DNA of 64,000 nucleotides, from assembly GCA_964510535.1 (NCBI GenBank), contig CAZECG010000006.1, positions 1 through 64,000 of the forward strand, in the 5' to 3' direction. The first letter of the stretch is position 1; every line of letters begins with the position of its first letter. The DNA is from JAJPXC01 sp964510535. Its GTDB lineage: Bacteria; Bacteroidota; Bacteroidia; Bacteroidales; Muribaculaceae. The position numbers and the translations under genes were made by a program. Shown one piece after another: positions 8,180-17,309 of this stretch. The notes below the pieces were generated by a model. That model searched no databases. It worked only from the letters and a program-made list of their open reading frames with translations, and was not told where the DNA came from.

Positions 8180-8934
8180 CAACGTTTACCGTTAAAGTGT
8201 CGTGAAATTATCGATATAAACTCCTTGACCTCCTCGTTTGAAGCGTCCCAGCCAAGGTCATCATAAAAATATTCCTCTGCCTCAGACAATGAGTTCATCG
8301 CCGATACGAGATTCAATGCGTCCGCAAACTCATTATCATTGTTACCGAAAAGTTCGCGGCGGAAACGAAAACGGTCGTTTAAAGTGAACGACCGGCGTAG
8401 GTCGCATTGGCCTTGGTGCGGTATCACGTCACCCACTCTGACCACATCAAATGCTATGGGCGAGTCCGCATCCACGGTTTCTCTGCCCAACTCATCGGCG
8501 TCCTCTTCCTCCTCAAATTCAGCATTCGAGGCGATACGTTCACAATCCTGCCCAGACATGGACTCACTATCGTTCTGTTCATGCTGCGTTTCTACTGCCA
8601 ATGCGTCAATTTCACCGTTATATTCCTCGCAAGCATCATGCTCACAGGCGACATCCGATTCCGAATCGTCTACAGAGGGGGAAATATCAACTTCACCATC
8701 TTCACTTGGCACATTAGCCTCGGAATCAACAACAGACGATTCTACATTCTCCCCCCGAGTTTCGCAATCCACCATAAGTCCACTCTCTAATGAACCGCAT
8801 AGTACCATCAGACGTTCTTTGAAATGTGATAGCAATTCATCGGGTGCATCATCCCCCCTCTCTTTAATTAAAAGCAAAAGGCCCTCGAGGTCCAGAAGGT
8901 TTTTATAAACGGAATCGAAGTCTATCCTATTCAT
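8179..8934 (-). CDS. Acidic protein of unknown function coupled to rsmI
   Basis: A 251-aa cytoplasmic protein with a three-part layout. Residues of about 1-55 are helical and leucine-rich (LLDLEGLLLLIKER). Residues of about 56-165 are strongly acidic and low-complexity, rich in Glu, Asp and Ser, probably disordered. Residues of about 170-251 form a conserved-looking domain (DLRRSFTLNDRFRFRRELF, then EEYFYDDLGWD). The C-terminal block resembles conserved Bacteroidales hypothetical proteins, but no characterised family could be named. Its stop overlaps the rsmI start and it begins 36 nt after the TerD gene, so it sits inside the operon. The function is unknown. Confidence 0.8.
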   Translation of the reverse strand: MNRIDFDSVYKNLLDLEGLLLLIKERGDDAPDELLSHFKERLMVLCGSLESGLMVDCETRGENVESSVVDSEANVPSEDGEVDISPSVDDSESDVACEHDACEEYNGEIDALAVETQHEQNDSESMSGQDCERIASNAEFEEEEDADELGRETVDADSPIAFDVVRVGDVIPHQGQCDLRRSFTLNDRFRFRRELFGNNDNEFADALNLVSAMNSLSEAEEYFYDDLGWDASNEEVKEFISIISRHFNGKR

Positions 8935-8970
8935 AATTTTGAAATTACAATTTTACAGGGTAAAGTTTCG

Positions 8971-9570
8971 TCACACATATTTATCTATAATCGAGCGCAA
9001 TCCGCCATCATGTGTCACATTGCAGAAACGGCATACCCATCCTTTGTCAGGAGTCCGCTCTAAATCATACGTCTCTGTCGAAGTCGCTGAGCAACCCAAC
9101 TCATCCAAAGCAAAAGACGACAGCACTTCTCCTGTATCAGAATCTATTAGAGAAATGTCAGATCTAAGTCGCACGCCATTTCTTCCACTGTGAAGCCCCG
9201 ATTGAAAAATCGACACGCAAAACACTATTCTACAAATATTTTCACTGACTCTTTGCAGATTTAGCGACATTGTCTCAACAGAACTGCCGTCAATGATGCC
9301 TTCAGCATCGGTAGCTCCGACTAACGACGAGTCAGCCGAGATAGGTACGGTCTTTGAAATCCAATCTTCCTCACTAACATATCGCTCAGAATCAAAATTT
9401 TCGCTACGATGGGTAGAGTTATAGAAAACGAAATCCGACTCATCGTCGATATATCCATCCTTGTTTAACATAAATGCCGACAAATCAAGGTCAACTTTCC
9501 CATGCCATCGTAGCATTACGCTAAGGTGGGTTCGTTGGTCTATGTCTATTTTTTGACACTCTTTACTCAT
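8971..9570 (-). CDS. TerD-domain protein
   Basis: A 199-aa protein with the TerD fold, related to tellurite-resistance and stress proteins TerD/TerE/TerZ, which bind calcium. Recognisable elements are VDLDLSAFMLNKDG followed by DESDFVFYNSTHRSE (the acidic calcium-binding strand pair), a VSENICRIVFCVSIF strand, and the C-terminal KGWVCRFCNVTHDGG, which matches the usual W.F...G.G end. No terA, terB, terC or terZ neighbours occur in the window, so this is a solitary copy. It appears to head an operon with an acidic unknown gene, rsmI and a lipoprotein, which argues for a housekeeping or stress role rather than a tellurite island (inference). Confidence 0.78.
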   Translation of the reverse strand: MSKECQKIDIDQRTHLSVMLRWHGKVDLDLSAFMLNKDGYIDDESDFVFYNSTHRSENFDSERYVSEEDWISKTVPISADSSLVGATDAEGIIDGSSVETMSLNLQRVSENICRIVFCVSIFQSGLHSGRNGVRLRSDISLIDSDTGEVLSSFALDELGCSATSTETYDLERTPDKGWVCRFCNVTHDGGLRSIIDKYV

Positions 9571-9599
9571 GCGTGAAGCAGATATTAATTTTCATGCGA

Positions 9600-9607
9600 C
9601 AAACTTA
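9600..9607 (-). promoter_or_regulatory. -7 element upstream of the TerD gene
   Basis: Minus-strand TAAGTTTG fits TAnnTTTG. The predicted start is about 23 nt before the ATG at 9570. No convincing -33 TTG was found. Confidence 0.4.
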
Positions 9608-9656
9608 ATCAAAAAAAATGAATATCCCACTGTTTTAGGCACTTTATGGATACAAA

Positions 9657-9682
9657 GAGGGCACTTCTCACGGAGTGCCCTC
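9657..9682. terminator. Hairpin, possible terminator between the DUF6377 and TerD genes
   Basis: Perfect 9-bp stem, arms 9657-9665 and 9674-9682, with an 8-nt loop. The following T-run is poor on both strands. The DUF6377 gene ends about 280 bp away, so the assignment is tentative. Confidence 0.4.
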
Positions 9683-9958
9683 GTTTACGTCAAATTAAAG
9701 ACTTTTAAACCTAACATAAAACACAATTTTAGCTTTAAGCTATTAGACTAACAATCTATACTAACCCTAAAACATATAATAAGTGAATCGATATCACAGC
9801 TTTGTGATTGATTTATGATGCAAATTTAAAACCATATCAAGCCGACTCAAAGCGGCTCTAAACGTTATATAAAAAATATAAGTTCAGTCAACATCTTATA
9901 TGTTTATTTATCAGTCGTTTAGTTAAAAATGAGACAGTCTAAAATATAACCATACATA

Positions 9959-11536
9959 TTATGATATTGAGCTTATTTTCATGACATCATTCTCAAAATT
10001 ATCACGATCAAAGGCACTATTTTTTAATTTATTCCGATATGTGTAAATAGTATGCACCGAATAATTTAACACCTGCGCAATACGCGTGCTTTCCTTGATT
10101 CCAAGTCTCATGAACGCGAGGATTCTCAAATCGGTGTTCAGCAACTCACCTTCTTTTAACTTTATACGCGACTCCGGGCGCAATAAATTGTTCACCGACT
10201 CCACAAATTTCGGATAAATATGAAGAAACGCATTATCAAAAACCTCATAAAACTGCTTGCTTTGTTCCTCAACAAATTTGCCCGATTTTATTATTTTATA
10301 AAGGTCATCGACTTTATTTGCTGAGATTTTTCTGTTTACAGTCTCGCTAAACTGGTTTAACTTGTCCATGTATATTGAACTTAAGTTAAGGAACTGGCTC
10401 ATATACACCTCTTTAACGTCATTCGCACTTTTGAGCTTTCCTTGCAGTACGCTCATCTTGTGCATCTCTCGTCTAAGAAACAATAACACGCAACCGAGTA
10501 ACAATATCACGAGTGCCAAGCCGCCAAGCACAAGATAAATGCGTTTACGCCATTTCCCAACCTCAACATTGTGTGCTTCTTCGATTACCGGCAAAGCCGA
10601 TGATGACTGAATCATTCTCATTGATGCGTGACATGCCACCGCACTCGCAAGAGCCGTTGACAGATAACGGTACGCACGATCCACGTCATCAAGGCCGAAA
10701 AGCAATTCACCAAGTTCTTGAAGCGACATCACTTCAAGCGTAGCACACTTGATGTCGGAGACAGCCGACAACGCCAGATAATATACATACTCGTTGTGTT
10801 CGCCTCTGGCTTTTGCTATATCAGCGAGTATGTGTGATGCGCGAGCATAAAGATTGTCATCTTCCGGCAGATGGTTCAGGAGGTCGACCAGTATGGCTTT
10901 CGCTTTTGAATACTCTTGATGGGAAAAATGATATTCCCCCTTATTTAACTTAAATTTCGATGTTGTATGGTCAAGATGAGCCAATAGCGATTTCTGGGAA
11001 GCCATGCTTTTTTTGTGCCAAAACTCATAAAACTCCGGATAGCTTGCATAAAAAGATGAAATATAGGAATAGAGCTGACGACCCGAGTCATAATACAACT
11101 CTTTCAAATCATCTGACATCGACAAGGTGTCAATTTGGCCGTACTCCCTTGTCGATTCATCGATAAACGCAGCCAAAGGCATATAAGTAGCCCGTTTAAG
11201 TCTGAAAACATTAGCCAACGAGTCGAGATTCAATTCAACTGCTTTCCGATAACCTTGATCATAGTAGAATATAGCTGAGTCATTATTGAATGACGTGTAT
11301 TCATTGGCAAGCTCCATCGTGGTTTTCAGCAACCGATCACGAGTATTAGCTCCAAGCCGGTCATTATTAAGCGAATCTATCCTCGACTGACGAGCCGATA
11401 TATACATTCCCCTACGCTTGAGTTCCTTGTCAAGTCGTTCAAGAGCCTGCTTGACTTGCAGGTCAGAGACTTTTATAGCGTGAAGATTGAGAAAAGCAAA
11501 AAATATCGTTAAAAATACGGCTATTGATTTGGTCAT
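9959..11536 (-). CDS. DUF6377-type membrane-bound transcriptional regulator
   Basis: A 525-aa protein. An N-terminal signal-like segment (about residues 5-20) is followed by a helical, TPR-like exported region of about 300 residues. One transmembrane helix lies near 335-355 (LVLGGLALVILLLGCVLLFL), and the cytoplasmic part ends in a LuxR-like helix-turn-helix (DLRILAFMRLGIKESTRIAQ, then SVHTIYTYRNKLKN). This sensor-TM-HTH layout matches DUF6377 regulators of Bacteroidales, which are thought to couple an external signal directly to DNA binding. The ligand and target are unknown. The gene is divergent from mltG, with its own TACCTTTG element at 11570-11577. No SusCD-like locus lies beside it. 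Confidence 0.85.
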   Translation of the reverse strand: MTKSIAVFLTIFFAFLNLHAIKVSDLQVKQALERLDKELKRRGMYISARQSRIDSLNNDRLGANTRDRLLKTTMELANEYTSFNNDSAIFYYDQGYRKAVELNLDSLANVFRLKRATYMPLAAFIDESTREYGQIDTLSMSDDLKELYYDSGRQLYSYISSFYASYPEFYEFWHKKSMASQKSLLAHLDHTTSKFKLNKGEYHFSHQEYSKAKAILVDLLNHLPEDDNLYARASHILADIAKARGEHNEYVYYLALSAVSDIKCATLEVMSLQELGELLFGLDDVDRAYRYLSTALASAVACHASMRMIQSSSALPVIEEAHNVEVGKWRKRIYLVLGGLALVILLLGCVLLFLRREMHKMSVLQGKLKSANDVKEVYMSQFLNLSSIYMDKLNQFSETVNRKISANKVDDLYKIIKSGKFVEEQSKQFYEVFDNAFLHIYPKFVESVNNLLRPESRIKLKEGELLNTDLRILAFMRLGIKESTRIAQVLNYSVHTIYTYRNKLKNSAFDRDNFENDVMKISSIS

Positions 11537-11569
11537 GCTTGATTACAAATGGGATAAAACTATTTCTGA

Positions 11570-11577
11570 CAAAGGTA
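11570..11577 (-). promoter_or_regulatory. -7 element of the DUF6377 regulator gene
   Basis: Minus-strand TACCTTTG matches TAnnTTTG, about 34 nt before the ATG at 11536. Confidence 0.5.
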
Positions 11578-11695
11578 ATAAAAATAGAGACGCGGCATTG
11601 TGTCTATTTGCGAAAATTTTGGAGGGGAGATTTTTCCCGTCATTATGGCTGTAATCTTTGACAAAATATATCGCAAACATACATTATTAGCCGGA

Positions 11696-11726
11696 TTGCC
11701 TATTAAGCGGATTTTCATTACCTTTG
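11696..11726 (+). promoter_or_regulatory. Promoter of mltG
   Basis: TTG (11696-11698), a 20-nt spacer, then TACCTTTG (11719-11726). The expected start is about 5 nt before the ATG at 11738, giving a near-leaderless mRNA and fixing the mltG start. Confidence 0.65.
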
Positions 11727-11737
11727 TCAGTGAGATT

Positions 11738-12787
11738 ATGGCGAAAAACAATAAGAACAATACAACGACACGAAACAACCCACTCAAATGGACTTATGCC
11801 GGTGGCGCGTTAATGGCATTGCTGATTGTCATGAGCATAGCACTTTGGCAATTTTCATCTGTTGGATACCGTGGCGAGACATCATGGGTACACATCCCGG
11901 CGGGAGCTACATCCGAGGCTGTTGGTGACTCTCTCCGCAATGCACTTGGCAACGATTTCGGACCCAGGGTTTACAGATTGTGGCGTTGGATGGACGGGAA
12001 GCCCGCTATTGCTCATGGAGCATACCGCATCGACCGTTCGACTGCGGCTTGGAAAGTCGCTCGGACGCTAAAAAATGGAGCGCAGACCCCCGTCAAGTTA
12101 ACGTTCAACAACATCCGCACGCTTCCCGACCTTGCGTCAAGACTATCATCCAAGATGGAATGGTCTGCCGAAGACTTCATAAACGCATGCGACACGATTC
12201 TGCCTAAACACGGATTCACGCCCCCGCAATTCACTGCTGCGTTTCTACCCGACACTTATGAATTTTATTGGAACACCCCGGCCAATAAAGTTGTTACCAA
12301 GCTACTTGGCTACCGCAACGATTACTGGGACAGCGACAGACGAGCAATCGCCCGCGACATCGGCCTATCTCCTGTAGAGGTTGCCACAATCGCATCAATC
12401 GTTGAGGAAGAAACGCTCAAAGCCGACGAGCGGCCAAAAGTCGCTCGTTTATACATCAACCGCCTTGAACGAGGGATGAAACTTCAAGCCGACCCGACTG
12501 TCAAATTTGCGGTTGGCGACTTCTCATTACGTCGCATTAAAGGCACGCACCTTGCCGTTAAATCTCCTTATAACACTTATTTAAACTACGGCTTGCCTCC
12601 TGGCCCTATTCGCATTGCGGGTAAAGATGCTATCGAGGCTGTACTTTCAGCTCCTCATCACAATTATATTTATATGTGCGCCAAGGAAGACTTTTCGGGA
12701 TACCACAACTTTGCCGTGGATTATGCAACGCATCGAGCCAACGCTCGACGCTATCACGAAATGCTAAATCAACGAAAAATCAATTAA
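11738..12787 (+). CDS. mltG: Endolytic murein transglycosylase
   Basis: Inner-membrane lytic transglycosylase that cleaves nascent glycan strands and helps set glycan length. The protein is 349 aa. One N-terminal transmembrane helix (about residues 20-42) precedes a LysM-like part and a YceG-like catalytic domain. The catalytic glutamate lies in the SIVEEET cluster (E223-E225), and the family stretches RLERGMKLQADPTV and YLNYGLPPGPI follow. The frame is open 138 bp further upstream, but the ATG at 11738 was chosen because the promoter lies inside that extension. A DUF2007 gene follows after 11 nt. Confidence 0.93.
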   Translation: MAKNNKNNTTTRNNPLKWTYAGGALMALLIVMSIALWQFSSVGYRGETSWVHIPAGATSEAVGDSLRNALGNDFGPRVYRLWRWMDGKPAIAHGAYRIDRSTAAWKVARTLKNGAQTPVKLTFNNIRTLPDLASRLSSKMEWSAEDFINACDTILPKHGFTPPQFTAAFLPDTYEFYWNTPANKVVTKLLGYRNDYWDSDRRAIARDIGLSPVEVATIASIVEEETLKADERPKVARLYINRLERGMKLQADPTVKFAVGDFSLRRIKGTHLAVKSPYNTYLNYGLPPGPIRIAGKDAIEAVLSAPHHNYIYMCAKEDFSGYHNFAVDYATHRANARRYHEMLNQRKIN

Positions 12788-12798
12788 TATTCTGGATT

Positions 12799-13032
12799 AT
12801 GTCAAAAGCAAGCGACCTTATGTTATTTAACACCTACTATGATTTGGCTGATGCCTATATCGATAAAGGTGTGCTTGAAACCAATGGCGTGAAATGCGTC
12901 ATTACCAACGACCTAATCTCAAATCTCTATCCTGCGGTATTAACCCCGCAATCGAGCATCCGACTATGGATTAGGCCGCAGGACTCCGACTTAGCCAAAT
13001 CTATCATTCAGTCTCCTGCTCTACCAGGCTGA
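12799..13032 (+). CDS. DUF2007-domain small protein
   Basis: A 77-aa protein whose sequence (LFNTYYDLADAYIDKGVLET, then GVKCVIT and RLWIRPQD) matches the small DUF2007 fold, often labelled putative signal-transducing protein. It has a ferredoxin-like length and no signal peptide or membrane helix. The ATG at 12799 was chosen 11 nt after mltG, since the longer open frame overlaps mltG coding sequence. It is probably co-transcribed with mltG. No biochemical role is known for the family. Confidence 0.8.
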   Translation: MSKASDLMLFNTYYDLADAYIDKGVLETNGVKCVITNDLISNLYPAVLTPQSSIRLWIRPQDSDLAKSIIQSPALPG

Positions 13033-13050
13033 TTGCCATCTCCATTTGTT

Positions 13051-14139
13051 TTAACTGCCGTCTTGTCTATACCGAGCTTTATGGCCGAGTACATAACGGT
13101 CGTAGTATGCTATCAGCAATGTTGTCAGCGGCAAGGCTATTATGAGGCCTATAAAGCCCAACAACGTCCCCCATACCGATAGCGACAGCAGTATTATTGC
13201 CGGATTCAGGCCCATAGCTTTTCCCATAATTTTGGGTATTAAAAACAGGTCTTGAATCAGTTGCACGATGCAATACACCGCAATGCACTCCCACCATATA
13301 GGCCAAAAGCTCTCTCCATGCCCCATTGCATATATGAGGCACAAAAACGTTGTCGGCACAAACGATATCAATTGAAGGTAAGGCACCATATTTAGCAACC
13401 CGATGAACAGCCCGAGTATGACAGCCATAGGCAACCCTACTATCAGGAAACCGATACTAAACAGTATGCCGACAATAAATGCAACTAAAGCCTGGCCGCG
13501 GAAATAGTGGTTCATGCTCTGTTTCACATCGTTGCCTATGCGAAACGCCATTCGACGATAACGATGTGGCACAAGCCGCTTAAATCCTGTCATCAATCGG
13601 TCATAATCGAGCATTATAAACACAGTGTAAAGCAACACAATGAACCAACTGAATATACCAAACAACACATCTATGCCGCTGCTCAAAAGAGTGGCGCATT
13701 TTGTTACCAGCGTGTTCAGGTCTTGTTTGCTCAATATTGTTGCGATGCTATTAAAATCGACCGCCCGTCTCAAAAATTCGTGAACGCTTTCGGGCAATAG
13801 CGGCACACTCATTTCGTTTGACGCATAGCGGCTCAGTAGCTCACCCATCTGTCGCGACTCGGCTATAATCGACGGAACAAAGAAGTATCCGAGTATGGCT
13901 AAAAGTGTTATGGCCTCGAATATTGTCACGAAAATCGCTACAATTCGCCCTTTTAGGTGCAGAAGCCGGCGATTATACTGCACGAATGGTTCAAAAAGAT
14001 AGGCAATCAGACACGCCACACAGAACGGCAAAAGAACATTTTTCAACAAATTAATAAGCCATATGACGCCAAGGACTATTATAACTGTGATAACAAGCCT
14101 GACCACTCGATCAAGCGTGTAGGGTTGTCGCGTATACAT
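13051..14139 (-). CDS. AI-2E/PerM family permease
   Basis: A 362-aa integral membrane protein of the PF01594 (UPF0118, AI-2E transporter-like) family, with about 7-8 predicted helices. The first pair covers about residues 12-45 (VITVIIVLGVIWLINLLKNV). A soluble central region follows, then a helical C-terminal bundle (GQALVAFIVGILFSIGFLIV, then GLFIGLLNMVPYLQLISFVP). The P-Y-L-Q motif near the re-entrant region is typical. Members include autoinducer-2 exporters and Na+/H+ antiporters, so the substrate cannot be assigned. It is convergent with the DUF2007 gene with only 18 bp between, and divergent from the MFS gene. Confidence 0.88.
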   Translation of the reverse strand: MYTRQPYTLDRVVRLVITVIIVLGVIWLINLLKNVLLPFCVACLIAYLFEPFVQYNRRLLHLKGRIVAIFVTIFEAITLLAILGYFFVPSIIAESRQMGELLSRYASNEMSVPLLPESVHEFLRRAVDFNSIATILSKQDLNTLVTKCATLLSSGIDVLFGIFSWFIVLLYTVFIMLDYDRLMTGFKRLVPHRYRRMAFRIGNDVKQSMNHYFRGQALVAFIVGILFSIGFLIVGLPMAVILGLFIGLLNMVPYLQLISFVPTTFLCLIYAMGHGESFWPIWWECIAVYCIVQLIQDLFLIPKIMGKAMGLNPAIILLSLSVWGTLLGFIGLIIALPLTTLLIAYYDRYVLGHKARYRQDGS

Positions 14140-14191
14140 TATTATGAACGGTTTATCGTCACAAATTTACGAAATATATGTAATTTATGGT

Positions 14192-14199
14192 TAACTTTG
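14192..14199 (+). promoter_or_regulatory. -7 element of the MFS transporter gene
   Basis: TAACTTTG matches TAnnTTTG, 37 nt before the ATG at 14237. No TTG was seen at -33. Confidence 0.5.
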
Positions 14200-14236
14200 T
14201 CGCATAATATTGTAACCAATCATCACTGAATTTGCT

Positions 14237-15901
14237 ATGATTAAAAATTCCGCTGCTATTTTGAGCGATTCAAAATCGGCGCGTTGGCTTGCCCTCGGGC
14301 TTCTTGCCTTCGCAATGTTCTGTTCCTACATTTTTATGGACATCCTCTCTCCCATCAAGGATCTCCTGCAATCGACCCGCGGCTGGGATTCAACAGCTTT
14401 CGGCACAATGCAAGGCTCGGAAACGTTCCTTAACGTATTCATCTTCTTCCTTATCTTTGCCGGTATCATTCTCGACAAGATGGGAGTGCGTTTCACCGCT
14501 CTTCTTTCAGGTACCGTTATGCTGGTCGGAGCTACCATCAACTGGTATGCTCTCACCGATGGGTTTATCGGTTCTTCGCTTGAGACCTGGTTTAACAACA
14601 ATCTCAACTACATCCCCGGTTTCGACGAGCTTGGCATTTCCCCCTTCTACAAAGGCATGCCCGCTTCAGCTAAATTCTCGGCAGTCGGTTTTATGATTTT
14701 CGGCTGCGGTGTTGAAATGGCTGGTATTACCGTCAGCCGCGGTATCGTTAAATGGTTTAAGGGCCGTGAAATGGCACTCGCCATGGGTTCTGAAATGGCT
14801 CTCGCGCGCCTCGGCGTAGCCACTTGTATGATTTTCTCTCCGATGTTCGCCGAACTCGGTGGCGTGGTTAGCGTGTCTCGTTCGGTCGCTTTTGGCGTTG
14901 TACTTCTTATGATTGCGCTAATTATGTTTATCGTCTACTTCTTTATGGACAAGAAGCTCGACGAGCAGACCCATGCCGAGGAGGAAAAAGACGACCCCTT
15001 TAAGATTTCTGACCTTGGTCAAATCTTGACCAGCAGCGGTTTCTGGTTGGTTGCACTTCTTTGCGTGCTTTACTACTCTGCAATCTTCCCATTCCAGAAA
15101 TATGCGGTCAATATGTTGCAGTGCAACCTCACCCTCACTCCTCCTGCCGATGATTCCTTCTGGGCATCAAGCTCGGTCACTCTGATTCAGTATGTGATTA
15201 TGATTATCGTTGCCGTGGCTGCTTTCGCAAGTAATTTCGCCAAAAACAGCTCGGTCCGCATTCTCACCATCATCACAGCTATCATCGCATTGATAGCCTA
15301 CTGCGTTATGGGATATATGCGCCAATCGGCTTCTTCTATTTTCGCTGTATTCCCCCTCCTTGCTGTCGGCATTACTCCCATTCTTGGCAAATACGTTGAC
15401 TATAAGGGCAAAGCGGCATCTATGCTCGTTCTCGGCTCTGTTTTACTCATAGTTTGCCACTTGACTTTCGCTTTTGTCTTGCCCGAGTTTAAAGGCAGCA
15501 ACCTCGCCGGCGTTTGCGTTGCCTACTTGACTATCCTTGTGCTTGGAGCTTCATTCTCTCTCGTTCCCGCTTCGCTTTGGCCCAGTGTTCCCAAACTCGT
15601 CGACGCTAAAATCATTGGTTCGGCATACGCTTTGATTTTCTGGATTCAGAACATCGGTTTGTGGCTTTTCCCGCTATTGATTGGCAAAGTGCTCGACAGC
15701 ACTAATCCTAAGATTGTCGAGGCCGTCGCCAACGGATCCATGTCGCCCGAAGTTGCAGCCGTTAGCTACGATTACACTTGGCCGTTAGTGATGCTCGCTG
15801 CTCTTGGCGTTGCGGCTCTCCTGCTCGGACTCGTGCTCAAGGTTATCGACCGCAAGAAGGGTCTCGGTCTTGAGCTTCCCAACGTTAAATCCCAAGACTG
15901 A
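14237..15901 (+). CDS. Major facilitator superfamily transporter
   Basis: A 554-aa polytopic membrane protein with about 12-14 hydrophobic helices in two halves separated by a charged cytoplasmic loop (DEQTHAEEEKDDPFKISD, about residues 237-254). The MFS hallmark after helix 2 is visible as GIILDKMGVRF. The Gly-rich helices and length fit a Bacteroidales MFS clade of unknown substrate, so no substrate is inferred. The gene is monocistronic, with a strong terminator 27 nt downstream shared with the convergent efflux operon. Confidence 0.88.
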   Translation: MIKNSAAILSDSKSARWLALGLLAFAMFCSYIFMDILSPIKDLLQSTRGWDSTAFGTMQGSETFLNVFIFFLIFAGIILDKMGVRFTALLSGTVMLVGATINWYALTDGFIGSSLETWFNNNLNYIPGFDELGISPFYKGMPASAKFSAVGFMIFGCGVEMAGITVSRGIVKWFKGREMALAMGSEMALARLGVATCMIFSPMFAELGGVVSVSRSVAFGVVLLMIALIMFIVYFFMDKKLDEQTHAEEEKDDPFKISDLGQILTSSGFWLVALLCVLYYSAIFPFQKYAVNMLQCNLTLTPPADDSFWASSSVTLIQYVIMIIVAVAAFASNFAKNSSVRILTIITAIIALIAYCVMGYMRQSASSIFAVFPLLAVGITPILGKYVDYKGKAASMLVLGSVLLIVCHLTFAFVLPEFKGSNLAGVCVAYLTILVLGASFSLVPASLWPSVPKLVDAKIIGSAYALIFWIQNIGLWLFPLLIGKVLDSTNPKIVEAVANGSMSPEVAAVSYDYTWPLVMLAALGVAALLLGLVLKVIDRKKGLGLELPNVKSQD

Positions 15902-15926
15902 TAACAACAGGTCATTAAGCAATAAT

Positions 15927-15962
15927 AAGAGGGTAGCCTGAAAAAAATCAGGCTACCCTCTT
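15927..15962. terminator. Bidirectional terminator between the MFS gene and the efflux operon
   Basis: Long perfect stem: arms 15927-15941 and 15948-15962, with a 6-A loop. It carries T/A tracts on both sides, so it can stop transcription from both convergent units. Confidence 0.85.
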
Positions 15963-15996
15963 TGCATTATACCCGTATAATAGTTTTGTTTGTTCG

Positions 15997-17292
15997 TCAA
16001 TCCATTTTAGCGTAGAATTTCAATATTCTATGGCGCAATACCAACTCATACCGAGCTTGAATGCGTTGCAGCGTAGCCTTGAAATAATCGGTTTTCGACT
16101 GTTCAAACTCAGTCGAGTTGGCTCTACCTAATTCATACTTCTCTTTCATCGCTTCAAATGATTGTCTCATAACATCCTCGTTGGTTACGCAAGTGTTTAG
16201 CTTGTTTTGCGCTCCCACGGCTTGATAGTAAGCCTGCTGGATAGTCTTGAACAAATTTGACCGTGTCTCGTCTCTTTGCAACTCAGCTGTGAATTTCTGG
16301 ATTTTCGCGCGTCGCACATTGTTGCGTGTCGTCAATCCGTCAAATATTGGTATGCTGAGCGAGAACCCTATGTAGGTATTGAAATTGTCGCGCATTTGCG
16401 ATGAAAAAGACGAATTGTTAAATCCGCTGACCGTGTAGTAGCTACTGCCAGTCCCGGCGTTGAGCGACAACGACGGCAAATAACCCGATTGTGCCACTTT
16501 GATTTGTTCGTCTGCCGCAGTTATATCTATTTCTGCCGCTTTAACCGAACTATTATTGACCGATGCTGACGCATAGACGCTTTCAGCCGATGGGATGATT
16601 GGTGACGACTCTTTAAGCGGTGCCACTGACAGCCTGTCGATGTCGTCAAGTTGCATCAACTGTGCGAGGTCGACTAATGCCAACGTATAATCATTTTTGG
16701 CATCTTCAACCGTCAGCTCATCTTGGGCCAATTGAGATGTGGCTTGCAACACCTCAACCTCTGCTATTTTCCCATCTGAAGCCAGCGCTTTTTGACGCTC
16801 TAATTGAACCTTTGACAGTTCTGCTTGTTCAATTGCCGTTTTCATGACCTCCTCACAATAAAGCACTTGCAAATATTGTGATATGATATTGAGCGTCACA
16901 TCGTCTTTTGCTGCGTCGAGCTTGTGCACCAACGACCTCAGTGATGTGCGAGCGGCTTTGAGTTTTCTGACATTGGTCAGTCCTTGAAACAGTGGCAAAT
17001 TGGCATTTGCCCCCCATTGGAAGTTAGTCGTATTGCGATTGGCATAAACATTCTCAGCGGTCAGTCCGCGGCCGAAGCTGAACGATTCCGATGCATTTGC
17101 CGATACTGTCGGCAAGAAACCCGACTTTGCCTCGGTCACCGACAACTCTCCGCTTTGGCGGTCAAGCTCCCGGGCCTTTACTGTTAGATTATGCGATATG
17201 GCATACGAGATGCAGCTATCAAGAGTCCACACTTCAGCATAAGCCGGCATCATGGCAGCTGCCATTGCTACGGTTGCTACAATTTTCTTCAT
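15997..17292 (-). CDS. TolC-family outer-membrane efflux protein
   Basis: A 431-aa outer-membrane channel subunit. The signal peptide covers about residues 1-19 (ending AYA-EVW). Two OEP repeats follow, of beta strands and long helices, for example SGELSVTEAKSGFLPTVSAN and later AQSGYLPSLSLNAGTGSSYY. The length matches TolC-family trimeric channels. It is the last gene of the five-gene operon 21591-15997 (minus) and should form the outer-membrane exit of the pump made by the genes before it. Confidence 0.93.
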   Translation of the reverse strand: MKKIVATVAMAAAMMPAYAEVWTLDSCISYAISHNLTVKARELDRQSGELSVTEAKSGFLPTVSANASESFSFGRGLTAENVYANRNTTNFQWGANANLPLFQGLTNVRKLKAARTSLRSLVHKLDAAKDDVTLNIISQYLQVLYCEEVMKTAIEQAELSKVQLERQKALASDGKIAEVEVLQATSQLAQDELTVEDAKNDYTLALVDLAQLMQLDDIDRLSVAPLKESSPIIPSAESVYASASVNNSSVKAAEIDITAADEQIKVAQSGYLPSLSLNAGTGSSYYTVSGFNNSSFSSQMRDNFNTYIGFSLSIPIFDGLTTRNNVRRAKIQKFTAELQRDETRSNLFKTIQQAYYQAVGAQNKLNTCVTNEDVMRQSFEAMKEKYELGRANSTEFEQSKTDYFKATLQRIQARYELVLRHRILKFYAKMD

Positions 17293-17309
17293 ATCACGTT
17301 ATTAAGCGT

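Larger units (their letters stand above)
9571..9958. other. Gene-free AT-rich gap with promoter and hairpin
   Basis: A 388-bp AT-rich stretch with no supported gene. It holds the putative TerD promoter (9600-9607) and a 9-bp hairpin (9657-9682). Nothing recognisable was seen in 9683-9958. Confidence 0.6.

Noticed and set aside
8339..8908. Long plus-strand open frame opposite the acidic unknown gene
   Set aside because: It is the mirror of an Asp/Glu/Ser-rich minus-strand gene, is Ser-rich and low in complexity, and has no promoter or family features.
11600..11737. Upstream extension of the mltG reading frame
   Set aside because: The mltG promoter lies inside it, and the extension has no family similarity.
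12676..12798. Longer start for the DUF2007 gene inside mltG
   Set aside because: It is out of frame with mltG coding sequence and lacks DUF2007 similarity; ATG 12799 fits.
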